A DNA stretch of 64,000 nt. Source: Actinomycetes bacterium. GTDB lineage: Bacteria > Actinomycetota > Actinomycetes > Actinomycetales > Microbacteriaceae. The stretch lies in contig JAEWJX010000021.1 in assembly GCA_023386365.1 (NCBI GenBank), forward strand, positions 1-64,000, read 5' to 3'. The number at the start of each line of letters is the position of its first letter. Position 1 is the first letter of the stretch. A model generated the notes under the pieces. The model did not search any database. It saw only the letters and a program-made list of their open reading frames with translations, and was not told the origin of the DNA. The translations under genes were made by a program, and so were the position numbers. Positions 1-7,898 of the stretch are shown piece by piece.

Positions 1-33
1 CGCGTGCGTCGTGCCCGACTCGGCCGGTCCCGG

Positions 34-2496
34 TCACCATCCGGAGCCGCGCGCGAGCAGCGGCGTACGGATGCCGGTGGCGTCGGCGGCGAGGGTGAGC
101 GCGTCGGCGACGCCACGTCCCCGGGCCAGTTCGCGGTGCACGGCCGGGAGCAGCACGGCCGCGTGCTCGTCGGCAATGGCGGCGGGCGAGGCGATCACCG
201 AGCGGGCGCCCGCGTGCAGCCAGGCGCGCGCCATCCCGAGCGCCTCCAACCCCCAGCGGCTACTCGAGCGGCCCAGTTCGCACGCCGACATGATGACGAC
301 GTCGGGCACGCTCGACAGTTGGTCGATGTCGTACCCGAACCAGGGGCCGTCGACCAGTTCGAAGCCGGAGAACAGCGGGTGCTCCGCCGAGTGCCTCCCG
401 TGCGCGGCGATGTGCAGCAGGTCGACGCGGGCGGCGATGTCGGCCACGTCGGCGGCTGCGGCCTGCGGTCGGGTGATCGGCTCGGCCCACGCTGCTGCGG
501 CTGCGGCGATCTCGGCGTCGGCGCGGGCCACCGCGGGTCCGGAGGTGAACCCGGCGCGACGTACCGGGCGGCTGTCGGCGCGGCCGTCGAGCCACCGCCG
601 GGCCGATTCGGCGACGACGATCGGGCGTCCCCCCGCGCTCGGCAGCAGGGGCCACGGGATCCCGGCGACGATCCCAGCGGGGGTCAGCACGAGGCGTTCG
701 GCTCCGGCGAGGGCGTCGGTGAGCGGGGCCATGAGGGTGCTGTCGAGGGTCGCCAGGCGGCCGGCGAGTGACGCGTCGGCGGTGGCGCGGAGCGCGGCGG
801 GCAGCTCGGCCGCGGCGATGTCGAGGTCGGCGAGCAGCCCGTGGAGCAGCCGCTCGACCGGTTCGGCCGGCCCGAGTTCGACCACCTGCACCGGGCGCTG
901 TGCCGTGGGGGAGACCACGAGCGCGGCGAGCGCGTCGCCGGTCCAGAGGTGGGCCACGAATGCGGCGTCATCGTCGCGCAGCGCGGACTCCAGCTCGCCG
1001 AGGGATGCGGACGCGTGCGTCGTGGGGGCGGCCGCCGCATCCGCCCAGTGGATGCGGCGCACCTCGTCGCGCAGCTGCGCCTCACGTTCGCGGGCTGCGG
1101 CATCGTCGGCGAGACGCAGTTCGCGCAACTCGGTGAGGGCGCGGGCGACCCCGCCGTCGGCGGGTGGCCGGAGCGGCACCAGGCTGTTGCCGAGGCCGCG
1201 CACGCGTTCCGACCAGGCGAGCACCTGCTCCCCGTCGCCCGTGTCGAGCGCCGCCCGCACCCCGACGGCGGCCAGGTGTCTGCCGTACACGGCGGCGCTG
1301 CTGTACAGCTCGAGACTGCCGAGGCTCGCCTGCCAGCCGGAGAGGGTGTCGATTCCCGCCGCCGCGACCGCGAGCACGTCGGCGGTGTCGCCACGCGCCC
1401 GCGCGAGTTCGGCATCTACCTCCGCCGCGCGCACCTGCACGGCGATCGACGACGACGGCGTCGCGCGGGCCGTGTCCCGGGCGTCGACCGCCTCGTCGCG
1501 GCGCCCGTCGCCCAGCGCGCGGAGCGCGGCGGCGAGGCGGAGGAGGGCGGCGTCGTCGGGGCGTTCGAGTTCTTCCAGAGCGTGGGCCGTGGCGTTCACC
1601 TGGGTGGGGCGTGCGGTGTGCCCGGCCCTCAGCCGCCCGGTGAGCACCAGCGCGTCTGCGCGTGTCGCCCAACTGGTGTTGCCGCGCGCCCGCAGCCGCC
1701 GCGCCGCCCGCGAGGCGACCGCGGCCGCCTCCTCCGGATGCTCCACCAGCAGGGCGCGGGCCAGCAGCACCTCCGCCTCGGCCTGCGCCTGCCGCAGTCG
1801 CCGCGAGCCGTACACGCGCACGACGCTCCGGAGCAGCCGCACCGCATCCGTCGTCATCCCGGCGGCGAGGAGCGCCTCCGCGCGGTCGCCGTCGCAGACC
1901 GCACCCATCACGGGCGAGAGCGGGCCGAGCACGCCGGCCGCCGCATCCATGGTGCGGATGGCGTGGGCCAGGTCGCCGCGCAGCAGCGCCGCGTACCCGG
2001 CGTTGCTGTTCGCCTTCGCCTCCTCGACCGGGTCGCCGGCCCGCGCGAAGGCCTCCGCCGCGAGCGCGAAGTCGGTCTCTGCGCCGTCGGGGTCGGAGCG
2101 GTCCAGGCGCACCAGCCCGCGGTTGAGGTGTGCGCGCCCGAGGCTCAGCGGCCGGTCGTGCAGTTGCTCGATGGCCTGCGAGAGGTCGCGGATGGCGTCT
2201 TCGGTTCGGCCCTGACGCAGCGCCAGCAGCCCGCGCTGGCTCACCAGCACGGCGCGGGTGCCGACGCTGATGCCGCGTGCGGTGAGCGCCCCGTCGATGC
2301 GTGTGATCGCCGCATCGGGCGACCCGGTCTCCGAGTCGAGATACGCCAGCGTGCCCTCGACGAGCGCGGCGGTGTCGGGGTCGGGGGAACGCGCGAGCGC
2401 CTCGGTCAGGTCGCGGCGGGCGGCGGCGTGACGCCCCGCGTTCCCCGCCGCCACCGCGCGGGCGTAGAGCTGGGCCGCGGTGAGGCGCCCCGCCAT
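34..2496 (-). CDS. TPR-CHAT domain protein (caspase-like protease)
   Basis: An 820-residue protein. The first ~400 residues are alanine-rich helical TPR-like repeats (for example around LSQAIEQLHDRPLSLGRAHL), and the last ~260 are a CHAT peptidase domain. The caspase-type dyad is visible as HIAAHG (His about 699) and MSACELG (Cys about 739), so it looks catalytically intact. There is no signal peptide, so it is presumably cytosolic. The ATG overlaps the TGA of the upstream S8 gene by one base (TGATG), so the two are translationally coupled; the open frame continues further upstream inside the S8 gene, but that extension is only antiphase coding. Known for the family: CHAT proteases cleave partner proteins, often when TPR repeats sense a signal. 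Inferred here: it acts with the neighbouring S8 protease and sigma factor. The substrate is unknown. Confidence 0.88.
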   Translation of the reverse strand: MAGRLTAAQLYARAVAAGNAGRHAAARRDLTEALARSPDPDTAALVEGTLAYLDSETGSPDAAITRIDGALTARGISVGTRAVLVSQRGLLALRQGRTEDAIRDLSQAIEQLHDRPLSLGRAHLNRGLVRLDRSDPDGAETDFALAAEAFARAGDPVEEAKANSNAGYAALLRGDLAHAIRTMDAAAGVLGPLSPVMGAVCDGDRAEALLAAGMTTDAVRLLRSVVRVYGSRRLRQAQAEAEVLLARALLVEHPEEAAAVASRAARRLRARGNTSWATRADALVLTGRLRAGHTARPTQVNATAHALEELERPDDAALLRLAAALRALGDGRRDEAVDARDTARATPSSSIAVQVRAAEVDAELARARGDTADVLAVAAAGIDTLSGWQASLGSLELYSSAAVYGRHLAAVGVRAALDTGDGEQVLAWSERVRGLGNSLVPLRPPADGGVARALTELRELRLADDAAAREREAQLRDEVRRIHWADAAAAPTTHASASLGELESALRDDDAAFVAHLWTGDALAALVVSPTAQRPVQVVELGPAEPVERLLHGLLADLDIAAAELPAALRATADASLAGRLATLDSTLMAPLTDALAGAERLVLTPAGIVAGIPWPLLPSAGGRPIVVAESARRWLDGRADSRPVRRAGFTSGPAVARADAEIAAAAAAWAEPITRPQAAAADVADIAARVDLLHIAAHGRHSAEHPLFSGFELVDGPWFGYDIDQLSSVPDVVIMSACELGRSSSRWGLEALGMARAWLHAGARSVIASPAAIADEHAAVLLPAVHRELARGRGVADALTLAADATGIRTPLLARGSGW

Positions 2497-4082
2497 CAGG
2501 CCGACCGCAGGCGCGCCAGTACGGCGCCGACGGCCTTCCGCGAACGCTCCACCGACGGCTTCTCGGCGGATGCCTGCAGCTCGGCGGCGATCATCCCCGC
2601 CACCACGGGGGCGGCGAACGAGGTGCCGCTCCAGACGCCGAACCCGCCGTTGAAGTCGTCGGGGTCGATCGTCTCGCGGTCGAGACCTCCCCACGGCGCG
2701 GAGGCGGTCGCCTGCACACCTCCCGCGAAGGGGCCGCCGTCGGCAGCATCCGGACCACTGGGCAGCGTGCTCATCACGGCTGCACCGCGCGCGAACGTCT
2801 GCACCCACGGCCCCACGTTGCTGAACAGCGCCACCGTACCGTTCGGGTTGCGGGCTCCCACCGACACGAGCGGGGCGGCATCGCCGGGGTCGAGCCACGG
2901 CGAACCGCCCGCCGGCTCCGGATCCCACGGGCCGAACGCGGCAGGGAACAGGGGGCGGTCGGTGGAGTCGTTGCCCGCCGAGCACACCACCACGACTCCC
3001 GCGCGCCGGAGCGCGAGCAGCAGCTCCGCGACGGTGATGTCGAACGCCGACCGCCACGGGGTCTCGTGGTAGTAGCCGAGCGACAGGTTCACGACGTCGA
3101 GCCGGTCGCCCGCCTGCACCCGCGCGACGAGCGTGACGAGCGCGTCGACCAGGTCCTGCTCCTCCCACAGCCCATCCGAGCCGGCGATCCGCACAGGCGC
3201 GAGAAGCGCGTGCGGGGCCGCCTGATGCACCAGGCCGGCGACGAACGTGCCGTGACCCGATCCGCCGTCGATCATCCCGTCCAGCGGACCCAACTGGTCG
3301 GGACGCCGCTCGGGGTCGTCGGCCGGGTCGGTGGCGCCGGCGGCCGAGAAGACCGCCCGATCCACCACCGGGTCCAGCCAGGGGTGGGTGCCGCATCCGG
3401 TGTCGAGGATGCCGACCACCGCGTCGCCGTCAGGCTTCGGGGTGTCGAGGGCCGGGTCGGGGCCGACGTATGCCACCACCTGCCGGCCACCGCTGCCCGC
3501 GTAGCCGTACTCGCCGGCCGGGTTCGTGGAGTGGAACGGGTTCGTGGAGTGGAACGGGTTGGTGGAGTGGAAGGGGTTCGTCGAATGGAACGGGTTCGTC
3601 GAGTGGAAGGGGTTCGTGGAGTGGAACGGCGCCAGCTCGCCCACGTGCTCCAGCCCGATGCCGGGCAACTCGATGCCGCGCTCGCGGGCTCGCCGCAGCA
3701 GGTCCCACGCGTCGGGTGCGGGGGCTGAGCCCTGGGGTGCCCGCAGACGGAACCGCTCCGACCCCGGCGACCCCGCGGCCCACGGGTAACGTGCGAGCCG
3801 CTCCTTGCGCACCTCGTCGGTCTCCTCCACCTGCGCGACCCGGCGGCGTGAGCGGACGGGTTCCAACGTCCAGCCGAACTCCGCCACCAGCTCCGCGAGC
3901 GCAGCCCGCGCGGGCGCATCCGCCGGAAGCAGGGTCGAGATCAGCAGCCGGGACGGCACATACCCGGTCGACATCGCCGGGTCGACCTCCGCGTCATCGC
4001 GGGTCACCACCCGAACGACGCCGCGCGGCAACTGCCGTCGTGCCCGATCCGTCCAGTCGCCCGATTCCTGCAGCTTCGCCAT
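2496..4082 (-). CDS. S8 family (subtilisin-like) serine peptidase with FHSTNP repeat linker
   Basis: A 528-residue protein with all three subtilisin catalytic boxes: Asp in VGILDTGCG, His in GSGHGTFVAG and Ser in SGTSFAAP. An N-terminal domain of ~150 residues precedes the protease and is joined to it by six tandem FHSTNP repeats (residues about 153-188). I see no secretion signal, which is unusual because most subtilisins are exported; this points to an intracellular protease. The start has a good ribosome site (GGAGGGG). It lies 24 nt after the 152-residue protein and overlaps the CHAT gene by one base, so it is one operon with the sigma factor. The N-terminal domain plus repeats could be an inhibitory propeptide or a cleavage linker; that is inference. 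Confidence 0.9.
   Translation of the reverse strand: MAKLQESGDWTDRARRQLPRGVVRVVTRDDAEVDPAMSTGYVPSRLLISTLLPADAPARAALAELVAEFGWTLEPVRSRRRVAQVEETDEVRKERLARYPWAAGSPGSERFRLRAPQGSAPAPDAWDLLRRARERGIELPGIGLEHVGELAPFHSTNPFHSTNPFHSTNPFHSTNPFHSTNPFHSTNPAGEYGYAGSGGRQVVAYVGPDPALDTPKPDGDAVVGILDTGCGTHPWLDPVVDRAVFSAAGATDPADDPERRPDQLGPLDGMIDGGSGHGTFVAGLVHQAAPHALLAPVRIAGSDGLWEEQDLVDALVTLVARVQAGDRLDVVNLSLGYYHETPWRSAFDITVAELLLALRRAGVVVVCSAGNDSTDRPLFPAAFGPWDPEPAGGSPWLDPGDAAPLVSVGARNPNGTVALFSNVGPWVQTFARGAAVMSTLPSGPDAADGGPFAGGVQATASAPWGGLDRETIDPDDFNGGFGVWSGTSFAAPVVAGMIAAELQASAEKPSVERSRKAVGAVLARLRSA
3521..3628 (-). repeat. Six 18-bp tandem repeats encoding FHSTNP inside the S8 gene
   Basis: Six in-frame copies of an 18-nt unit encode (P)FHSTN six times. 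The units differ from one another only at synonymous positions (Pro CCG/CCC, His CAC/CAT, Ser TCC/TCG, Thr ACG/ACC). This shows that the peptide motif, not the DNA repeat, is being kept. Confidence 0.95.
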
Positions 4083-4106
4083 CAGTTCCCCTCCGTCTGC
4101 GTTGCG

Positions 4107-4565
4107 TTACAACTCGAAATCGCCTGTCACCGTGAAGCCGTCCTCGCCCGCGAGGCGGATCACCAGCCGTGCCGTGCCCGACACGGTCCGCGTGAACTCG
4201 AAGCGTCCGTCCGCGCCGATAGCCGTCTCAGCCACCTCGGCGCCGTCCACCTCGAGCGATACCCGGCCCTCGCGGGGCGGCGCCAGCCAGCCGTCGATGC
4301 GGCGCTCGTCGCCCGAGTCGTCGACCCGCAACAGCAGGGTCACCGCCTCCACACCGAACTGCACGATGCGCGGGGCGGCCCCGCGAACGCCGGGCAGGCT
4401 CACCTCGTCGGAGACGAGCAGCAGCTCGCGGTACTCCTCCGTCAACCGTGCGGTGCCGATGGCGACCAGCACGTCCTCCACCAGCGTCGCCGGCATCGGG
4501 TCGCGAGTGTTCCACGCGTCGCGCAGTTGGGCGAACAGTTCCGCATCCGTACGTTCCGGCATCAT
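4107..4565 (-). CDS. Conserved-type 152-aa protein between sigma factor and S8 protease
   Basis: The N-terminal ~50 residues look helical (AELFAQLRDAWNTRDPMPAT); the rest is rich in beta strands with a carboxypeptidase-regulatory-like pattern (VSLEVDGAEVAETAIGADGRF then FTRTVSGTARLVIRLAGEDG). There are no catalytic motifs, signal peptide or membrane segments. The ATGATG start overlaps the sigma factor TGA, so the first or second ATG could be used. Proteins of this shape commonly sit beside ECF sigma genes in actinobacteria, as I recall the family. A role as an accessory or anti-sigma-like partner is inference; it lacks a zinc-finger anti-sigma signature. Confidence 0.75.
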   Translation of the reverse strand: MMPERTDAELFAQLRDAWNTRDPMPATLVEDVLVAIGTARLTEEYRELLLVSDEVSLPGVRGAAPRIVQFGVEAVTLLLRVDDSGDERRIDGWLAPPREGRVSLEVDGAEVAETAIGADGRFEFTRTVSGTARLVIRLAGEDGFTVTGDFEL

Positions 4566-5170
4566 GTGCCCGCCTCCTCGCCCAACAGTTCCCTCAGCTT
4601 GCTCAGGCAGCGGCCGCGGGTGGGGCCGATGCTGCCCACCGGGATGCCGAGCTCCGCCGAGAGGTGGGCGTAGTCGGGCCGCTCCGCGAAGGCGATGATC
4701 CGGATGAGGCGGCGGCAACGCTCCGACAGTGCCTCCACGGCGCGCCACAGGCGCTCGCCCTCCAGGTGGCGGTCGGCGGTCGCATCCGCGGCTTCCGTCG
4801 GTTCGCCGAAGAACTCCAGCGCCTCATCCTCGACCGGGTCGCTGCGGCCCTCCGAGCGGGCCACCCGCCACGACTCGCGCCGGGCGGTGGTGGTCAGCCA
4901 GGCGAGCACGGTGCGGGGTTCGCGGATGTCGTCACGGCCGCGCACCAGCGCCAACCACGTCGACTGCACCACATCCCGCGACTCCTCAGGGTTCAGACCG
5001 TGAGCGCGCGCCACATGCCAGAGCGCCGGCGACACCAGCCGCACGAGGTCGTCGATCCCCGCGGGGTGCCCGTCGCGCCACGCCGTGAAGCGTGCCTCCG
5101 CGACCGCCCACAGGGGATCGGCCCCGCCGTGCGCGGCCGAATCGTTGCGGACGGTTTCCCCGTCGCTCAT
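4562..5170 (-). CDS. ECF-like sigma-70 family RNA polymerase sigma factor
   Basis: A ~202-residue protein with sigma region 2 (LWHVARAHGLNPEESRDVVQ, then STWLALVRG) and region 4 (ERCRRLIRIIAFAERPDYAH, then LSAELGIPVGSIGPTRGRC) and no region 1 or 3. This is the two-domain layout of ECF sigma factors. I chose the ATG at 5170, which has GGTGAAG about 9 nt upstream; a GTG six codons earlier (5188) is in frame but has no ribosome site. It is the first gene of the sigma, 152-aa, S8, CHAT operon and overlaps its successor (ATGA). No classical anti-sigma factor lies beside it, so control may be proteolytic, which is inference. Confidence 0.87.
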   Translation of the reverse strand: MSDGETVRNDSAAHGGADPLWAVAEARFTAWRDGHPAGIDDLVRLVSPALWHVARAHGLNPEESRDVVQSTWLALVRGRDDIREPRTVLAWLTTTARRESWRVARSEGRSDPVEDEALEFFGEPTEAADATADRHLEGERLWRAVEALSERCRRLIRIIAFAERPDYAHLSAELGIPVGSIGPTRGRCLSKLRELLGEEAGT

Positions 5171-5223
5171 GGATTGAATCTTCACCACTCATGAGGAGCG
5201 GCGAAAGCCCCCATTGATACATC

Positions 5224-5239
5224 GGCGCGTGAACGCGCC
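5224..5239 (-). terminator. Hairpin after yajQ
   Basis: A perfect 6-bp stem GGCGCG/CGCGCC with a TGAA loop lies just after the yajQ stop and before the sigma-factor operon. There is no clear T-run, so it may be only a weak or factor-dependent terminator. Confidence 0.45.
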
Positions 5240-5244
5240 CCGGA

Positions 5245-5733
5245 TCAGCGGAAGTTCACGAACTGCAGGGCGACGTCGAGGTCCTTGCCCTTCAGCAGCG
5301 CCATCGTCGCCTGCAGGTCGTCGCGGCTCTTCGACTGCACCCGCAGCTCGTCACCCTGGATCTGCGACTTGATCGACTTGGGGCCCTCGTCGCGGATGAT
5401 CTTGGAGATCTTCTTCGCGTCCTCGCTCGAGATCCCCTCCTTCATCTTCGCCTCGATGCGATACTCCTTACCGGAGGCGAACGGGTCGCCCGCATCCAGC
5501 GACCGCAGCGAGATGCCGCGCTTGATGAGCTTCTGCTCGAACACGTCGAGCACCGCCTTCACCCGCTCCTCGGAGTTCGCCTTCATGAGGATCTTCTCGC
5601 CGGAGAACTCGATCGAGGCGCCCACGTTCTTGAAGTCGTAGCGCTGCGCGATCTCCTTCTGCGCCTGGCTCAAAGCGTTCTGGGTCTCCATCGTGTCGAC
5701 CTTGCTGACGATGTCGAAAGAGGAATCTGCCAT
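5245..5733 (-). CDS. yajQ: YajQ family nucleotide (cyclic-di-GMP) binding protein
   Basis: At 162 residues this matches the usual YajQ length and reads as a full-length member: the N-terminus MADSSFDIVSKVDTMETQNA, then QRYDFKNVGASIEFSG, and the C-terminus LQFVNFR are all hallmark segments. Family members bind nucleotides, including c-di-GMP in Xanthomonas, and can act as transcription cofactors; the ligand in actinobacteria is not established. The ATG has no ribosome site, but a -10 like box (TAGCAT) lies 6 nt upstream, so the mRNA is probably leaderless. It is divergent from the lytic transglycosylase with only 23 nt between the two starts. Confidence 0.95.
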   Translation of the reverse strand: MADSSFDIVSKVDTMETQNALSQAQKEIAQRYDFKNVGASIEFSGEKILMKANSEERVKAVLDVFEQKLIKRGISLRSLDAGDPFASGKEYRIEAKMKEGISSEDAKKISKIIRDEGPKSIKSQIQGDELRVQSKSRDDLQATMALLKGKDLDVALQFVNFR

Positions 5734-5739
5734 GTGGCC

Positions 5740-5750
5740 ATGCTAGGACT
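5740..5750. promoter_or_regulatory. Overlapping divergent -10 elements (yajQ / transglycosylase)
   Basis: The 23-nt gap between the two starts contains ATGCTAGGACT. Read on the minus strand it gives TAGCAT 6 nt before the yajQ ATG; read on the plus strand it gives TGcTAGGAC (extended -10) 7 nt before the transglycosylase ATG. The two core promoters share bases and both transcripts would be leaderless. Confidence 0.5.
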
Positions 5751-5756
5751 TGTCGG

Positions 5757-6521
5757 ATGCGCGGCTCCCTTCCGATCGTCGGCGCGGTGCTCGCGGCGGT
5801 CGCCGGGGTGGCGCTGCTGATCGTCGGGATCACCTTCTTCCTGGCGCCGCGCGGCGGCAGCGGCGGCCCGCTGACGGTCGACCGGGAACCGTTGCCCAGC
5901 TGGGCGCCGCCCGCGGATGCACCGCTCGCCGCATCCGCCCCCACCGGCCCCGGCATCCAGGGGCTGCCCGACCCCGACTGGCTGGCGCGCACCGCCGACG
6001 CCACCGGCATCCCCGAGCGGGCGCTCGCCGCGTACGCGGGGGCGGCGCTCGTGAAGGCGGCCGAGATGCCGCAGTGCGGTCTCAGTTGGGCGACCCTCGC
6101 CGGCATCGGCGCCACCGAGTCCGACCACGGCCGGCACGGTGTCTCGCAGCTCGACGAGAACGGCACCGCCACCCCCGGCATCTTCGGGGTCGCCCTCGAC
6201 GGCAATGGTGTCGCCCTGATCCCCGACAGCGACGACGGCGAGATCGACGGCGACGCCGAAGCCGACCGGGCGATCGGCCCGATGCAGCACATCCCGCAGA
6301 CGTGGCGCAACTGGCACGTCGACGGCGGGGTCGACGGCGTCGAAGACCCGCAGAACATCGACGACGCCGTGCTCGCCGCCGCGAACTACCTGTGCCGGGC
6401 GAGCACCGCCTACGAGACCGAAGACGGGTGGCGCGCCGGCATCCGCTCGTACAACAGCCCCGACTTCTACCTCGGCACGGTCGCGAAGTTCGCGGTCGAG
6501 TACGCCGAAGCCGCCCGCTAG
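5757..6521 (+). CDS. Membrane-anchored lytic murein transglycosylase
   Basis: A 254-residue protein with one N-terminal membrane anchor (residues about 6-30) followed by a Pro/Ala-rich linker and a lysozyme-like domain. The catalytic region reads GIGATESDHGRHG, with Glu as the expected acid, and the domain carries the family segments AIGPMQHIPQTWRNW and AAANYLCRAS. It would cut peptidoglycan glycan strands at the outer face of the membrane. The start has no ribosome site but has a -10 box 7 nt upstream. Its stop codon overlaps that of the convergent LacI gene in a shared CTAG. Confidence 0.88.
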   Translation: MRGSLPIVGAVLAAVAGVALLIVGITFFLAPRGGSGGPLTVDREPLPSWAPPADAPLAASAPTGPGIQGLPDPDWLARTADATGIPERALAAYAGAALVKAAEMPQCGLSWATLAGIGATESDHGRHGVSQLDENGTATPGIFGVALDGNGVALIPDSDDGEIDGDAEADRAIGPMQHIPQTWRNWHVDGGVDGVEDPQNIDDAVLAAANYLCRASTAYETEDGWRAGIRSYNSPDFYLGTVAKFAVEYAEAAR

Positions 6522-7528
6522 CCGCGCCGCGCCGTGCTCGAACGCACCACCAGCTCGAACGGCAGGTCGATGTTGAGCGCGTCGGGGGTTCGGTGCTCGG
6601 GGTGCAGCTCGTCCATCAGCACCTCCACCGCCATGCGGCCCTGCATGTCGGGGAACTGGGCGATGGTGGTGAGGCCGAAGAATTCCGCCAGCTCGTGGTC
6701 GTCGATGCCGATGATCGACACGTCGCCCGGCACATGCATGCCCAGGTCTTTCGCGGCGAGGATCGCACCGATCGCCATCTCGTCGGATGCGGCGAAGATC
6801 GCCGTCGGACGCCCCGCCGGGTTGCCGAGCAGTTGCTTCGCCGCCCGGTAGCCGCCCTCCATGGTGAAGTCGGCGGCGTGGAAGTGGTGCTCGGCCGGGT
6901 GCAGGCCCACCGCCTCCATCGCCTCGATGTAGCCGTGGCGGCGGTTCGTGGGCAGGTGGAAGTCCATCTCGAGCGCGTCGCCGCCGATGTGGGCGATCTC
7001 GGTGTGGCCGAGGGCGAGCAGATGCTCGGTGGCGAGGCGGCCCAGTTCGACGTCGTCGAGGCTGAGGGTGCGCACGCCCGGCAGCGGGCCGCCGACGCCG
7101 ACGATCGGTTTGCCGAGGTCGAGCAGGCGCTGCACCTCGTCGGCGGTGAGTTCGAGCGACACCGCGATCACCGCATCCACCCGCTTTCGTAGCAGGAAGT
7201 GCTCGAACACGAGTCGGCGTTCGTCGGCGCTGCCGCCCAGGTTGTAGAGGGTGAGGTCGTAGCCGCGTTCCAGCAGCGCCGACTCTGCGCCTTCGATGAC
7301 GGAGCCGTAGAACCAGCGGTTGAGGAACGGGATCACAACACCGACGTTGCGGGTGCGGCCGGTGGCAAGACCCGAGGCGCTGGACGAGACGACGTAGCCG
7401 AGCTCGTTCGCGGCGGCGACGACCCGTTCGCGGGTGGTGGCCGAGACAGACCCGCGACCTGAGAGCGCGCGCGACACGGTGGCGGCGGAGACGCCCGCGA
7501 GCTGGGCCACCTCGTGGATTCCGGGCAC
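6518..7528 (-). CDS. LacI family transcriptional regulator
   Basis: A 336-residue protein with a LacI-type HTH at the very N-terminus (HEVAQLAGVSAATVSRALSG), the hinge region, and a periplasmic-binding-protein-like effector domain (VGVVIPFLNRWFYGSVIEGA). The start is GTG with an excellent ribosome site (GCAGGAGG). It probably represses sugar genes. The two LacI-type operators at 12258-12371 in the maltodextrin cluster are candidate targets, but the gene is 5 kb away, so assignment is inference. Its 3' end is convergent with the transglycosylase and shares CTAG. Confidence 0.92.
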   Translation of the reverse strand: MPGIHEVAQLAGVSAATVSRALSGRGSVSATTRERVVAAANELGYVVSSSASGLATGRTRNVGVVIPFLNRWFYGSVIEGAESALLERGYDLTLYNLGGSADERRLVFEHFLLRKRVDAVIAVSLELTADEVQRLLDLGKPIVGVGGPLPGVRTLSLDDVELGRLATEHLLALGHTEIAHIGGDALEMDFHLPTNRRHGYIEAMEAVGLHPAEHHFHAADFTMEGGYRAAKQLLGNPAGRPTAIFAASDEMAIGAILAAKDLGMHVPGDVSIIGIDDHELAEFFGLTTIAQFPDMQGRMAVEVLMDELHPEHRTPDALNIDLPFELVVRSSTARRG

Positions 7529-7674
7529 GCGTCCTCCTGCGCTGGGTGTGACGCTCGAAATCCTACAGATCGCGGCGGATGCGGCCGATTCGACCGTGTC
7601 CGCGAGTACCCTCCGGACCTTGTATCCTTGTCAGGCGCGTGCGGTTGGTGCCTACACGAGTCGGGCGTGCACCT

Positions 7675-7759
7675 GGCGAGTTACCCAAGCGGCCAAAGGG
7701 ATCTGACTGTAAATCAGACTGCTCTGCATTCGGGGGTTCGAATCCCTCACTCGCCACCA
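7675..7759 (+). tRNA. tRNA-Tyr (GTA)
   Basis: An 85-nt class II tRNA. The acceptor stem GGCGAGT/ACTCGCC is perfect, the anticodon loop CTGTAAA gives GTA, the variable arm is long, the T loop is GGTTCGAATCC, and CCA is encoded. Confidence 0.97.
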
Positions 7760-7763
7760 ACGG

Positions 7764-7789
7764 AAGCGCCCCCACGTGGGGCGCTTTCT
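7764..7789 (+). terminator. Intrinsic terminator after tRNA-Tyr
   Basis: The stem AAGCGCCCC / GGGGCGCTT with a 5-nt loop is followed by TTCTTCG, just 4 nt past the tRNA end. Confidence 0.8.
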
Positions 7790-7797
7790 TCGTTCCG

Positions 7798-7883
7798 CGC
7801 CCCGGTGTCGCCCGAACCGTCGCGAACTGCTCCCGCAGGGCCCGTTCGCGACCATTTCTGACGGTTCGGGCGACACCGGGGCG
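7798..7883. repeat. Long intergenic inverted repeat (23-bp perfect arms)
   Basis: Arms at 7798-7820 and 7861-7883 are perfect reverse complements (outer end CGCCCCGGTGTCGCCCGAAC). The 40-nt interior holds a second inverted repeat, TCGCGAAC (7820-7827) with GTTCGCGA (7844-7851). It forms a cruciform or long hairpin between the tRNA-Tyr terminator and the Toprim gene. Confidence 0.85.
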
Positions 7884-7898
7884 TGGTATCGATGAGGG

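Noticed and set aside
11..3072. Long plus-strand open frames (to 743 codons) across 11-3072
   Set aside because: They lie antisense to the CHAT and S8 genes and have no motifs; high-GC antisense frames stay open by codon bias.
2497..3396. N-terminal extension of the CHAT frame by 300 codons into the S8 gene
   Set aside because: That stretch is in another frame of the S8 coding sequence, and the TGATG coupling start at 2496 is the natural one.
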